This document shows positions 54,709 to 64,000 of a stretch of DNA of 64,000 nt, piece after piece. Position numbers and translations under genes: made by a program. Position 1 is the first letter of the stretch. Every line of letters starts with the position of its first letter. The notes under the pieces were generated by a model. It was given only the letters and a program-made list of their open reading frames with translations, was not told the origin of the DNA and did no database searches. The stretch lies in NCBI RefSeq assembly GCF_006974145.1, contig NZ_CP039456.1:558001-622000 (forward strand), read 5' to 3'. Source of the DNA: Changchengzhania lutea (lineage in GTDB: Bacteria > Bacteroidota > Bacteroidia > Flavobacteriales > Flavobacteriaceae).

Positions 54709-54748
54709 AAAAAGCCTTCAAGTTACTAACATGAAGGCTTTTATTTTT
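54709..54748. terminator. Terminator after rpoC
   Basis: AAAAGCCTTCA pairs with TGAAGGCTTTT (11 bp) around an 11-base loop, with T-rich sequence on both sides. It closes the rpl-rpo operon on the minus strand. Confidence 0.8.
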
Positions 54749-54829
54749 ATGAGATGCTTCGACTACGCTCAGCATAAATTCGACTTACAAGTTTCACTTC
54801 CCCTTCGGCTCATGAAACTTGGATCTCAT
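54749..54829. repeat. Nested palindromic repeat directly behind the rpoC stop
   Basis: Outer arms ATGAGAT (54749-54755) and ATCTCAT (54823-54829) enclose two hairpins: TGCTTCGACTACGCTCAGCA and AAGTTTCA..TGAAACTT. The right end touches the rpoC stop codon. The TTCGAC..GCTCAG core resembles, from memory, a frequent intergenic palindrome of Flavobacteriia. Confidence 0.6.
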
Positions 54830-57800
54830 TTAATTATAATTTAATTCTTGTTTTACCTGCATCATTTCGTCAAACTCTTCTTTAGACCCAACGATGATAT
54901 CTGTATAACTACGCATACCTGTTCCTGCTGGAATTCTATGTCCAACAATGACATTCTCTTTCAAGCCTTCTAAAGTATCTACTTTACCTGCAACCGCAGC
55001 TTCATTAAGTACTTTAGTTGTTTCTTGGAAGGATGCTGCAGAAATAAATGATTTCGTTTGAAGTGACGCTCTAGTAATACCTTGAAGAATTGGTGTCGCT
55101 GTTGCAGACTTCGCATCTCTTGCTACCACTAGCTGCTTATCTTCTCGTCTTAAAATAGAATTCTCATCTCTTAAATCGCGAGGTGAGATTATTTGTCCTT
55201 GTTTAAGATTTGCAGAATCTCCAGCATCTTCAATCACTTTCATTCCAAAAATGGCATCATTTTCTAAAATAAAATCAGCTTTATGTGCCAATTGATCTTC
55301 TAAGAAAATAGTATCACCAGAATCAATAATACGCACTTTACGCATCATTTGTCTTACAACAACCTCAAAGTGCTTATCATTAATTTTCACACCTTGTAAA
55401 CGATATACTTCTTGTACTTCATTTACTAAATATTGCTGCACCGCTGAAGGGCCTTTAATATTTAAGATATCGTTTGGTGTAATAGACCCATCAGATAAAG
55501 GCATACCTGCTTTTACATAATCATTTTCTTGTACAAGAATTTGATTAGATAATTTTACTAAGTATTTCTTAATATCACCTAGTTTAGATTCTACAATAAT
55601 CTCACGATTACCACGCTTGATTTTTCCGAAAGAAACCACACCATCAATAGCACTAACAACTGCTGGATTAGAAGGGTTACGTGCTTCAAACAACTCTGTT
55701 ACACGTGGTAAACCACCTGTAATATCACCTGCTTTTGCAGATTTACGTGGAATTTTAACTAATATCTTACCAACATTAATTTTCTCCCCATCGTCAATCA
55801 TTAAATGCGCCCCTACTGGTAGGTTATACGAACGAATCGTTCCACCTTTTCCATCTTCAATATGAAGTGTTGGAATCAGCTTTTTGTTTCTTGATTCAGA
55901 AATTACTTTCTCTTGGAAACCTGTTTGCTCATCAATTTCTACTTGATAGGTAATCCCTTGTTCGATGTTTTCATATTTAACTTGACCAGCAAATTCTGAA
56001 ATAATAACACCATTGTATGGATCCCATGAACAAACCACATCACCTTTACTTAACTTATCCCCACTATTAATAAATATAGAGGAACCGTAAGGAATATTAT
56101 TAGTACTTAATAAAATACCTGTTTTCTTATCTGTTAATTTAAGTTCAGAAGTTCTAGAAATAACAATATCAATGTCATTTCCTTCATTATCTTTTCCTTT
56201 AACTGTTTTTAGATCTTCAATTTCAGCGATACCGTCAAACTTAACAGCCAATTTATTTTCTTCTGAAATGTTACCTGCAATACCTCCCACGTGGAATGTA
56301 CGTAACGTTAACTGCGTTCCAGGTTCTCCAATAGATTGAGCAGCAACTACACCTACCGCTTCTCCACGTTGTACCATTTTACCTGTGGCCAAGTTACGTC
56401 CGTAACATTTTGCACAAATACCTTGTAAGGCTTCACAACTTAAAGCTGAACGTACTTCGACGGCATCAACTGGAGATGCTTCAATAGCTTTTGCTATAGG
56501 ATCTTCAATTAACTCACCAGCAGCTACTAACAACTCATCTGTTAAAGGATTATAAACATCATTTAAAGATACACGACCAACGATTCTTTCTTCCAAAGTT
56601 TCAACAACTTCATCATTTTTCTTCAATGGTTCGACTTCCACACCTCTTAGAGTGCCACAATCTTCTGTGTTAATTATCACATCTTGAGAAACATCTACTA
56701 AACGTCTTGTTAAGTAACCTGCATCTGCCGTTTTAAGAGCCGTATCTGCAAGTCCTTTACGTGCACCGTGTGTAGAGATAAAGTATTCTAAAATTGAAAG
56801 CCCTTCCTTAAAGTTAGAAAGAATTGGATTTTCAATAATTTCACCACCTCCAGCATTTGATTTTTTCGGTTTTGCCATTAATCCACGCATACCTGTTAGC
56901 TGACGAATCTGTTCTTTAGATCCACGTGCTCCAGAATCAAGCATCATAAACACCGAGTTAAATCCTTGTTGATCTTCGCGAATACGCTTCATAGACAATT
57001 CTGTCAATTCAGCATTTGTAGACGTCCAGATATCAATAACTTGGTTGTAACGTTCGTTATTGGTAATAAGTCCCATATTATAGTTACCCATAATACCATC
57101 AACTAAGCCATTGGCTTTATCAATCATACCTTGCTTTTCTGGCGGAATGATAATATCACCTAAACTGAATGACAAGCCACCTTGGAAAGCGAACTTAAAC
57201 CCTAAAGTCCTAATTTCATCTAAGAAATCAGCCGTTTCTGGCACTGATGTAAACTTAAGAATGCTACCAATAATATCCCTTAATGACTTTTTAGTCAATA
57301 CTTCATTAATATATCCTGCTGCTTCTGGAACTTTTTGATTAAATAATACACGACCTACAGTCGTTTCAATAATCATTGGTTCTAGTTTACCATCAGCATT
57401 AATATCAAGTGTTCTTACTTTAATACCCGCATTCAAATCTACTTTCTTCTCATTGAAAGCAATCTCAACTTCTTCTGGTGCATAAAACGTAAGGCCTTCT
57501 CCCAATACTTTAACTTCTGGTGTAGACTTACGCAGTTTGGTCATATAATACAGACCAAGTACCATATCTTGAGAAGGTACCGTTACTGGCGAACCATTAG
57601 CTGGATTCAAAATATTATGTGATGCCAACATTAATAATTGACACTCAAGAATAGCTTCTGGACCTAGTGGTAAATGTACCGCCATTTGGTCACCATCAAA
57701 ATCGGCGTTAAAAGCCGTACACACTAATGGGTGTAATTGAATCGCTTTCCCCTCAATTAATTTTGGTTGGAATGCTTGGATACCCAAACGGTGTAATGTA

Positions 57801-59131
57801 GGCGCACGGTTTAGTAATACAGGATGTCCTTTAAGAACATTCTCTAAAATATCCCAAACTACAGGCTCTCTTTTATCTATAATTTTCTTTGCAGATTTTA
57901 CAGTTTTTACAATCCCTCTTTCAATTAGTTTTCTAATTACGAAAGGCTTGTACAGTTCCGCTGCCATGTTTTTAGGCAATCCACATTCGAATAATCTTAA
58001 TTCTGGTCCAACAACAATTACAGAACGTGCAGAATAATCAACACGCTTACCCAATAAGTTTTGACGGAAACGGCCTTGCTTACCTTTAAGTGAATCTGAA
58101 AGTGATTTTAATGGTCTGTTAGAATCGGTTTTTACAGCAGATGATTTACGTGTGTTATCAAATAATGAATCTACTGACTCTTGTAACATACGTTTTTCAT
58201 TACGTAAAATAACTTCTGGCGCTTTAATCTCAACCAATCGTTTTAAACGGTTGTTACGGATAATAACCCTTCTGTATAAATCATTCAAATCTGACGTTGC
58301 AAAACGCCCACCATCTAACGGCACTAACGGACGCAATTCTGGTGGAATGATTGGAATAACCTTCATAATCATCCATTCTGGACGATTTTCTCTGTTCTTA
58401 TTAGAATCACGTAAGGCACCAACAACTTGCAAACGTTTTAAAGCTTCTGTTTTACGTTGTTTAGACGTTTCAGTATTGGCTTTATGACGCAACTCATATG
58501 ATAGTGCTTCTAAATCTATTCTAGATAATAATTCGATTAAACACTCTGCTCCCATTTTCGCAAGGAACTTGTTTGGATCTGTATCATCTAAGTATTGATT
58601 ATCTTGAGGAAGCGCTTCTAAAATATTTAAATATTCTTCTTCAGTAAGGAAGTCCATTTTTTGCAATGGCTCACCTTCTTCATTTTTAGCATTACCTGGT
58701 TGAATAACTACGTAGCGTTCGTAGTAAATAATCATATCTAATTTCTTAGATGGTAAGCCCAATAAGTAACCTATTTTGTTCGGTAAAGAACGGAAATACC
58801 AAATGTGTGCCACAGGAACCACCAAATTGATGTGCCCTACTCTATCACGACGTACTTTCTTCTCTGTAACTTCTACACCACAACGGTCACATACAATACC
58901 CTTATAACGAATACGTTTGTATTTACCACAGGCACATTCGTAATCCTTTACAGGACCAAAAATACGCTCACAGAACAAACCATCACGCTCCGGTTTGTGC
59001 GTTCGATAATTGATAGTTTCTGGTTTTAAAACCTCACCTCTAGACTCTGCTAAAATAGATTCTGGTGATGCTAAACCAATAGAGATTTTATTAAACCGCT
59101 TTACTGTATTCTTGTCTTGTTTTCTTGCCAT
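54830..59131 (-). CDS. rpoC: RNA polymerase beta' subunit
   Basis: The 1433-residue catalytic subunit. The zinc-binding finger is [20 protein letters not shown] near residues 66-85, the Mg-binding motif NADFDGD is near residue 470, and the second zinc site includes [13 protein letters not shown]. The bridge helix and trigger loop region ([19 protein letters not shown]) and the C-terminal domains are intact. It follows rpoB by 82 bp, a spacer with an unusual repeat. Confidence 0.98.
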   Translation of the reverse strand: MARKQDKNTVKRFNKISIGLASPESILAESRGEVLKPETINYRTHKPERDGLFCERIFGPVKDYECACGKYKRIRYKGIVCDRCGVEVTEKKVRRDRVGHINLVVPVAHIWYFRSLPNKIGYLLGLPSKKLDMIIYYERYVVIQPGNAKNEEGEPLQKMDFLTEEEYLNILEALPQDNQYLDDTDPNKFLAKMGAECLIELLSRIDLEALSYELRHKANTETSKQRKTEALKRLQVVGALRDSNKNRENRPEWMIMKVIPIIPPELRPLVPLDGGRFATSDLNDLYRRVIIRNNRLKRLVEIKAPEVILRNEKRMLQESVDSLFDNTRKSSAVKTDSNRPLKSLSDSLKGKQGRFRQNLLGKRVDYSARSVIVVGPELRLFECGLPKNMAAELYKPFVIRKLIERGIVKTVKSAKKIIDKREPVVWDILENVLKGHPVLLNRAPTLHRLGIQAFQPKLIEGKAIQLHPLVCTAFNADFDGDQMAVHLPLGPEAILECQLLMLASHNILNPANGSPVTVPSQDMVLGLYYMTKLRKSTPEVKVLGEGLTFYAPEEVEIAFNEKKVDLNAGIKVRTLDINADGKLEPMIIETTVGRVLFNQKVPEAAGYINEVLTKKSLRDIIGSILKFTSVPETADFLDEIRTLGFKFAFQGGLSFSLGDIIIPPEKQGMIDKANGLVDGIMGNYNMGLITNNERYNQVIDIWTSTNAELTELSMKRIREDQQGFNSVFMMLDSGARGSKEQIRQLTGMRGLMAKPKKSNAGGGEIIENPILSNFKEGLSILEYFISTHGARKGLADTALKTADAGYLTRRLVDVSQDVIINTEDCGTLRGVEVEPLKKNDEVVETLEERIVGRVSLNDVYNPLTDELLVAAGELIEDPIAKAIEASPVDAVEVRSALSCEALQGICAKCYGRNLATGKMVQRGEAVGVVAAQSIGEPGTQLTLRTFHVGGIAGNISEENKLAVKFDGIAEIEDLKTVKGKDNEGNDIDIVISRTSELKLTDKKTGILLSTNNIPYGSSIFINSGDKLSKGDVVCSWDPYNGVIISEFAGQVKYENIEQGITYQVEIDEQTGFQEKVISESRNKKLIPTLHIEDGKGGTIRSYNLPVGAHLMIDDGEKINVGKILVKIPRKSAKAGDITGGLPRVTELFEARNPSNPAVVSAIDGVVSFGKIKRGNREIIVESKLGDIKKYLVKLSNQILVQENDYVKAGMPLSDGSITPNDILNIKGPSAVQQYLVNEVQEVYRLQGVKINDKHFEVVVRQMMRKVRIIDSGDTIFLEDQLAHKADFILENDAIFGMKVIEDAGDSANLKQGQIISPRDLRDENSILRREDKQLVVARDAKSATATPILQGITRASLQTKSFISAASFQETTKVLNEAAVAGKVDTLEGLKENVIVGHRIPAGTGMRSYTDIIVGSKEEFDEMMQVKQELNYN

Positions 59132-59144
59132 TTTCTTAAGTTTT

Positions 59145-59210
59145 CAGTCTCAGTCTCAGTATTCAGTATCTGGCATAAACTGCCAACTGGATACTGTAAC
59201 TGCTAACTAT
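59145..59210. repeat. Repetitive, hairpin-forming rpoB-rpoC spacer
   Basis: The sequence CAGTCTCAGTCTCAGTATTCAGTATCTGG repeats CAGT four to five times. CAGTATC..GATACTG (59164-59170 with 59191-59197) and TGGCA..TGCCA then form a stem around a small loop. No coding content. Confidence 0.45.
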
Positions 59211-59213
59211 ATT

Positions 59214-62200
59214 TTACTCCTCTAATCTGATATCCAAACCTAAACCTTTCAATTCGTGCATAAGTACGTTGAACGATTCTGGTAACCCTGGATCTGGCAT
59301 GGGTTCGCCTTTTACGATTGCTTCGTAAGTTTTGGCTCTACCTATAACATCATCAGATTTTACAGTTAAAATTTCTCGTAAGGTACTTGATGCGCCGTAC
59401 GCTTCAAGTGCCCAAACTTCCATCTCACCAAAACGCTGACCACCAAATTGTGCTTTACCACCAAGAGGTTGTTGAGTAATTAATGAGTAAGGTCCAATAG
59501 AACGCGCGTGCATTTTATCGTCTACCATATGTCCTAGTTTCAACATATAGATCACACCAACAGTTGCTGGCTGATCGAAACGCTGACCTGTTCCTCCATC
59601 GTATAAATACGTATGCCCGTATCTTGGAATTCCAGCTTCATCTGTAAATTCGTTAATTTGATCTATTGTTGCACCATCAAAGATTGGTGTGGCGTATTTG
59701 CGATCTAATTTTTGACCAGCCCATCCAAGAACCGTTTCATAAATCTGACCAATATTCATACGTGATGGTACACCAAGTGGATTCAATACAATATCAACAG
59801 GTGTTCCATCTTCTAAGAATGGCATATCTTCTTGACGAACGATACGAGCCACAATACCTTTGTTACCGTGGCGTCCTGCCATTTTATCTCCAACTTTAAG
59901 TTTACGCTTTTTAGCAATATAAACTTTAGCTAATTTGATGATACCTGCCGGTAACTCATCACCTACAGAAATAGTGAACTTCTCACGACGTAAAGACCCT
60001 TGAAGATCGTTTTCCTTAATTTTGTAGTTGTGAATCAAATCGGCTACTAATTTGTTCGTATGATCATCTGTTGTCCATTTTCCAGACACTAAATGCGCAT
60101 AATCATCAACAGCATTTAACATTTTAAGTGTGAATTTTTTACCTTTTGGTAATACTTCCTCACCTAAATCATTAAAAATACCTTGAGCCGTTTTACCATT
60201 TACAATAGCGAAAAGTTTTTCGATTAAAACATCCTGTAAATCATCAAACTTTCTATCGTATTGTGCTTCAAGCGCTAAAATATCATCTTTATCCTGAGCT
60301 CTTTTACGTTTGTCTTTTACCGCTCTAGCGAATAATTTCTTCTCAATTACAACACCATTTAATGAAGGTGATGCTTTTAAGGATGCATCTTTTACATCAC
60401 CAGCTTTATCACCAAAAATCGCACGTAATAACTTTTCTTCAGGTGTTGGATCGGATTCTCCTTTAGGTGTGATTTTACCAATTAGGATATCGCCAGGTTT
60501 AACCTCGGCACCAACGCGAATCATTCCGTTTTCATCTAAATCTTTAGTCGCTTCTTCAGAAACGTTAGGAATGTCATTAGTCAACTCTTCGTTTCCTAAC
60601 TTTGTATCTCTAACTTCTAAAGAATACTCATCAATATGAATCGATGTGAAAATATCTTCACGAACCACTTTTTCAGAAATCACAATCGCATCCTCAAAGT
60701 TATACCCTTTCCAAGGCATAAAGGCCACTTTCATATTTCTACCTAAAGCAAGCTCGCCTTTTTGAGTCGCATACCCCTCACATAAAACTTGACCTTTAGT
60801 TACCTTATTACCTTTAACCACGATTGGTTTAAGGTTAATAGAAGTGCCTTGGTTTGTTTTTCTGAATTTCACTAATTGATAGGTTTTAATATCGCTATCA
60901 AAACTTACTTTAGCTTCATCCTCAGTACGAGCATATTTTATTTTAATCTCATTGGCATCAACATACAGCACTTCTCCATCACCTTCAGCATTTATCAACA
61001 CACGCGAATCTGAAGCTACTTGACGTTCAAGACCTGTTCCTACAATTGGTGCATCAACTCTTAATAACGGCACTGCTTGACGCATCATGTTAGATCCCAT
61101 CAAGGCTCTATTTGCATCATCATGTTCTAAGAACGGAATTAAAGATGCAGATATAGATGAAATTTGATTTGGTGCAACATCTGTATAATGTAATCCAACA
61201 GGATCAATTACAGGGAAATCGCCTTCCATTCTTGCAATAACCTTGTCATGCAGAATCTTACCGTTTTCATCAACCTTAACTGTAGCTTGCGCAATCAGTT
61301 TATCTTGCTCTTCTTCAGCACTTAAATAAATAGGTTCGGTTTTAATATCAACCACCCCATCAGTTACTGGTCTATATGGCGTTTCGATGAAGCCCATAGA
61401 GTTCACTTTCGCAAATACTGAAAGTGACGATATTAAACCAATATTTGGTCCCTCTGGCGTTTCAATAGGACATAAACGTCCGTAGTGCGTATAATGTACA
61501 TCACGAACCTCGAATCCTGCACGCTCTCTAGATAAACCTCCAGGTCCAAGAGCAGACAAACGACGCTTATGCGTAATTTCGGCTAATGGATTGGTTTGAT
61601 CCATAAACTGTGATAACTGATTGGTACCAAAGAATGAATTAATAACAGAAGATAAGGTCTTTGCATTAATTAAATCTATTGGTGTAAACACCTCGTTATC
61701 ACGAACGTTCATACGCTCACGAATAGTACGTGCCATCCGCGCTAGACCAACTCCAAACTGTTGAGATAATTGCTCACCAACAGTACGTACACGACGGTTA
61801 GATAAGTGATCAATATCATCAATCTCTGCTTTTGAGTTGATAAGCTCGATTAAGTATTTTATAATGGTGATGATATCTTCTTTGGTAAGCACTTGCTTAT
61901 CCATACCGATATCCAAACCTAATTTCTTGTTCATTCTATAACGACCTACTTCTCCTAAAGAGTAACGTTGGTCACTAAAGAACAACTTATCTATAATACC
62001 ACGTGCTGTTTCCTCATCTGGCGGCTCAGCATTACGTAATTGTCTATAGATATGTTCAACGGCTTCTTTTTCAGAATTCGTTGGATCTTTTTGAAGGGTA
62101 TTATGAATAATGGCATAATCCCCTTGCTCAGCACTTTCTTTATGTAATAAGATGGTTTTAACACCAGCTTCAAGAATCTCTTCAACATTTTCTTTATCAA

Positions 62201-63026
62201 GAACAGTATCACGGTCAAGCACAATTTCATTACGCTCGATAGATACTACCTCGCCTGTATCTTCATCAACAAAATCCTCATGCCATGTGTTTAAAACACG
62301 TGCTGCTAATTTTCTTCCTAAGTATTTTTTTAATCCAGATTTTGATACTTTGACCTCTTCGGCTAAATCAAAAATCTCTAAAATATCCTTATCACGCTCA
62401 AATCCAATAGCACGGAAAAGTGTCGTAACAGGTAATTTTTTCTTTCTATCAATGTAAGCATACATCACTTGATTGATATCTGTAGCAAACTCTATCCAAG
62501 ATCCTTTGAATGGTATAACTCTTGCTGAATATAATTTTGTTCCATTGGCATGGAATGATTGACCAAAAAACACACCTGGTGAACGGTGCAATTGAGATAC
62601 TACAACACGTTCTGCACCATTGATACAAAATGTACCACTTGGCGTCATGTAAGGTATTGTTCCTAAATACACATCTTGAACAATGGTCTCGAAATCCTCA
62701 TGTTCAGGGTCCGTACAATATAACTTTAACCTTGCTTTTAGCGGAACGCTGTAAGTAAGTCCTCTTTCAATACACTCATCAATAGCATATCTTGGTGGGT
62801 CTACAAAGTAATCTAGAAATTCTAAAACGAATTGATTACGTGAATCTGTAATTGGGAAGTTTTCCATGAAGGTATTATACAGACCTTCATCACCTCTTTC
62901 TTCAGATTTTGTTTCTAATTGGAAAAAATCCTGGAAGGATTTAATCTGAATATCCAAGAAATCCGGATATTCCGTTCTATTTACAATAGAGGAGAAATTT
63001 AATCTTTCAGCTTGTGTTGATAACAT
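59214..63026 (-). CDS. rpoB: RNA polymerase beta subunit
   Basis: The 1270-residue subunit; I use the ATG at 63026 ([17 protein letters not shown]), one codon after a TTG. The rifampicin-pocket region [31 protein letters not shown] has the standard residues. The catalytic-site regions ([29 protein letters not shown]) and the C-terminal [11 protein letters not shown] are intact. It follows rplL with a spacer holding an attenuator-like hairpin and precedes rpoC. Confidence 0.98.
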   Translation of the reverse strand: MLSTQAERLNFSSIVNRTEYPDFLDIQIKSFQDFFQLETKSEERGDEGLYNTFMENFPITDSRNQFVLEFLDYFVDPPRYAIDECIERGLTYSVPLKARLKLYCTDPEHEDFETIVQDVYLGTIPYMTPSGTFCINGAERVVVSQLHRSPGVFFGQSFHANGTKLYSARVIPFKGSWIEFATDINQVMYAYIDRKKKLPVTTLFRAIGFERDKDILEIFDLAEEVKVSKSGLKKYLGRKLAARVLNTWHEDFVDEDTGEVVSIERNEIVLDRDTVLDKENVEEILEAGVKTILLHKESAEQGDYAIIHNTLQKDPTNSEKEAVEHIYRQLRNAEPPDEETARGIIDKLFFSDQRYSLGEVGRYRMNKKLGLDIGMDKQVLTKEDIITIIKYLIELINSKAEIDDIDHLSNRRVRTVGEQLSQQFGVGLARMARTIRERMNVRDNEVFTPIDLINAKTLSSVINSFFGTNQLSQFMDQTNPLAEITHKRRLSALGPGGLSRERAGFEVRDVHYTHYGRLCPIETPEGPNIGLISSLSVFAKVNSMGFIETPYRPVTDGVVDIKTEPIYLSAEEEQDKLIAQATVKVDENGKILHDKVIARMEGDFPVIDPVGLHYTDVAPNQISSISASLIPFLEHDDANRALMGSNMMRQAVPLLRVDAPIVGTGLERQVASDSRVLINAEGDGEVLYVDANEIKIKYARTEDEAKVSFDSDIKTYQLVKFRKTNQGTSINLKPIVVKGNKVTKGQVLCEGYATQKGELALGRNMKVAFMPWKGYNFEDAIVISEKVVREDIFTSIHIDEYSLEVRDTKLGNEELTNDIPNVSEEATKDLDENGMIRVGAEVKPGDILIGKITPKGESDPTPEEKLLRAIFGDKAGDVKDASLKASPSLNGVVIEKKLFARAVKDKRKRAQDKDDILALEAQYDRKFDDLQDVLIEKLFAIVNGKTAQGIFNDLGEEVLPKGKKFTLKMLNAVDDYAHLVSGKWTTDDHTNKLVADLIHNYKIKENDLQGSLRREKFTISVGDELPAGIIKLAKVYIAKKRKLKVGDKMAGRHGNKGIVARIVRQEDMPFLEDGTPVDIVLNPLGVPSRMNIGQIYETVLGWAGQKLDRKYATPIFDGATIDQINEFTDEAGIPRYGHTYLYDGGTGQRFDQPATVGVIYMLKLGHMVDDKMHARSIGPYSLITQQPLGGKAQFGGQRFGEMEVWALEAYGASSTLREILTVKSDDVIGRAKTYEAIVKGEPMPDPGLPESFNVLMHELKGLGLDIRLEE

Positions 63027-63090
63027 CAATGGACGGAATTTTGATTAAAAAAAATAGTGATAGCGTACTTAAATATTATATACGCAAAAT

Positions 63091-63126
63091 GGTTTAGGTC
63101 TTGAAGATAACCTCCAGACCTAAACC
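63091..63126 (-). terminator. Attenuator-like hairpin between rplL and rpoB
   Basis: An 11-bp perfect stem (63091-63101 with 63116-63126) with a 14-base loop lies 23 bp beyond the rplL stop. On the minus strand only ATTTTG follows, so it is a weak terminator or a processing site, like the rplL-rpoB attenuator known in E. coli. Confidence 0.6.
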
Positions 63127-63149
63127 TTTATGTTGTTTGGTTGTTAAGC

Positions 63150-63524
63150 TTACTTAAGCTCAACCTCTGCTCCAGCTTCTTCTAATTGCGCTTTTAATGC
63201 TTCAGCTTCATCTTTAGAAACTGCTTCTTTAATTGGGCTTGGTGCATCGTCAACTAAACCTTTAGCTTCTTTTAAGCCAAGACCTGTTAATTCTTTTACT
63301 AATTTAACAACTGCTAATTTAGAACCACCAGCGGCTTTAAGGATAACATCAAACTCAGTTTGAGCTTCTTCAGCGTCTCCACCAGCAGCAGGGCCAGCAG
63401 CAACTGCTACAGCAGCAGCAGCAGGCTCGATACCATACTCATCTTTTAATATAGTAGCTAACTCATTTACTTCTTTTACCGTAAGGTTAACCAATTGTTC
63501 TGCGAAATCTTTTAAATCTGCCAT
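63150..63524 (-). CDS. rplL: 50S ribosomal protein bL12 (L7/L12)
   Basis: The 124-residue stalk protein has the N-terminal dimer domain ([23 protein letters not shown]), an Ala/Gly hinge (residues 36-55) and the C-terminal domain [34 protein letters not shown]. It recruits translation factors to the ribosome. The gene sits between rplJ and rpoB as is usual. Confidence 0.98.
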   Translation of the reverse strand: MADLKDFAEQLVNLTVKEVNELATILKDEYGIEPAAAAVAVAAGPAAGGDAEEAQTEFDVILKAAGGSKLAVVKLVKELTGLGLKEAKGLVDDAPSPIKEAVSKDEAEALKAQLEEAGAEVELK

Positions 63525-63590
63525 TTTTCTATCGTTTTAATAAATTTTTAATAATAATATAATTGTAATAAAGTGCGTACTATTTAAGTA

Positions 63591-64000
63591 TTATCCCTCT
63601 TTTTGAGATAATGTTTTTAAGATACCTGAAAGTTTACCACCACTTGATTGAAGTGCTGATATAACGTTTTTAGCAGGAGATTGTAATAAACCAACAATCT
63701 CTCCTATCAATTCTTCTTTAGATTTGATATCTACTAACATATCTAATTGCTCATCGCCAATGTAAACCGCTTCTTCAATAAACGCGCCTTTTAATAAAGG
63801 TTTGTCTGATTTTTTTCTAAAAGCTTTAATTACCTTAGCTGGAGCATTTCCAGTTTCTGAATACATTACTGAGGTGTTTCCTTTTAAAACTGTTGGAAGG
63901 TCTCCGAAATCTCTATCAGAAGCTTCCATAGCTTTTTCAAGCAATGTGTTTTTAACAACCGCTAACTGTACGTTGGCCTTAAAACAAGCGCGACGTAAGT
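63591..64000 (-). CDS. rplJ: 50S ribosomal protein uL10 (partial, N-terminus outside window)
   Basis: The frame is open to the window edge, so this is the C-terminal about 136 residues. It begins LRRACFKANVQLAVVKNTLLEKAME and ends SALQSSGGKLSGILKTLSQKEG. uL10 anchors the bL12 stalk and binds 23S rRNA. Its start, and probably rplA/rplK, lie beyond position 64000. Confidence 0.95.
   Translation of the reverse strand, partial: LRRACFKANVQLAVVKNTLLEKAMEASDRDFGDLPTVLKGNTSVMYSETGNAPAKVIKAFRKKSDKPLLKGAFIEEAVYIGDEQLDMLVDIKSKEELIGEIVGLLQSPAKNVISALQSSGGKLSGILKTLSQKEG

Noticed and set aside
54830-63026. Long plus-strand open frames antisense to rpoB and rpoC
   Set aside because: They are shadows of the conserved polymerase genes with no start context or domain of their own.

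Overview
The window is a low-GC, tightly packed stretch of chromosome from a member of the phylum Bacteroidota, most likely a marine Flavobacteriaceae bacterium. The evidence is consistent. Promoters match the Bacteroidota -7 box TAnnTTTG, often without a strong -33 TTG. Start codons lack Shine-Dalgarno sequences. Lipoproteins have short lipoboxes followed by SSDD-type tails. Several families are typical of the group: DUF4295 next to rpmG/rpmB, BshC, an OM beta-barrel receptor with a carboxypeptidase-regulatory domain, and DUF6249 beside an ECF sigma factor. There is no rRNA, prophage, CRISPR array or intact insertion sequence.

Layout. 1-6.4 kb holds a partial nitronate monooxygenase, mnmA, a three-domain fasciclin lipoprotein, a MORN-repeat protein and yidC. 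6.5-16 kb holds pyrG, DUF3820 and DUF922 proteins, a LysM/periplasmic-binding-fold protein, guaA, a PLP decarboxylase and bshC, all on the minus strand. 16.3-27.8 kb holds a carboxypeptidase-regulatory-like protein, a 38-residue lipoprotein, rimO, an SRPBCC protein, ftsY, the rpmB-rpmG-DUF4295 ribosomal operon, the exonuclease-FAH-Hpt-cinA operon, an E2 acyltransferase, a GT2 glycosyltransferase and recR. 27.9-36.4 kb holds a sodium:solute symporter, a CoA-binding protein, an OM receptor, fabH and htpG, separated by long non-coding stretches full of hairpins. 36.6-40.3 kb is a plus-strand operon: a FadL-type porin, a sulfide:quinone-oxidoreductase-like flavoprotein, a TusE/DsrC-like protein and DsrE2. 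40.4-49.3 kb is a set of single genes: FKBP, serine hydrolase, MOSC, DEAD helicase, ECF sigma factor with membrane partner, DUF6249, VanX-like dipeptidase, DoxX, AlkB and a DUF4369 lipoprotein. 49.6-54.7 kb holds tRNA-Thr, idi-queD-manA, prfC, a small Fe-S protein and DUF3467. 54.8-64 kb is rplJ-rplL-rpoB-rpoC on the minus strand, with rplJ cut by the window edge.

Most genes are housekeeping: translation, nucleotide synthesis, membrane insertion and transcription. The accessory content of most interest is the FadL-SQR-TusE-DsrE2 operon. It looks like a compact route for sulfide oxidation and cytoplasmic persulfide handling without dsrAB or hdr genes nearby, and it sits behind a 22-bp Crp/Fnr-geometry palindrome.

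The second notable layer is non-coding. There is a 247-bp MITE-like element with 18-bp terminal inverted repeats and a 9-bp target duplication at 49.3 kb. Two diverged copies of a ~165-bp hairpin family bounded by GTTTAAAC arms lie at 12.8 and 50.1 kb, and their central stem changes on both sides. There is also a run of terminator-like hairpins at 32.4-32.7 kb and several short palindromic repeats directly behind stop codons. No function was tested and no database search was possible. Repeat-family claims rest on comparisons within this window.
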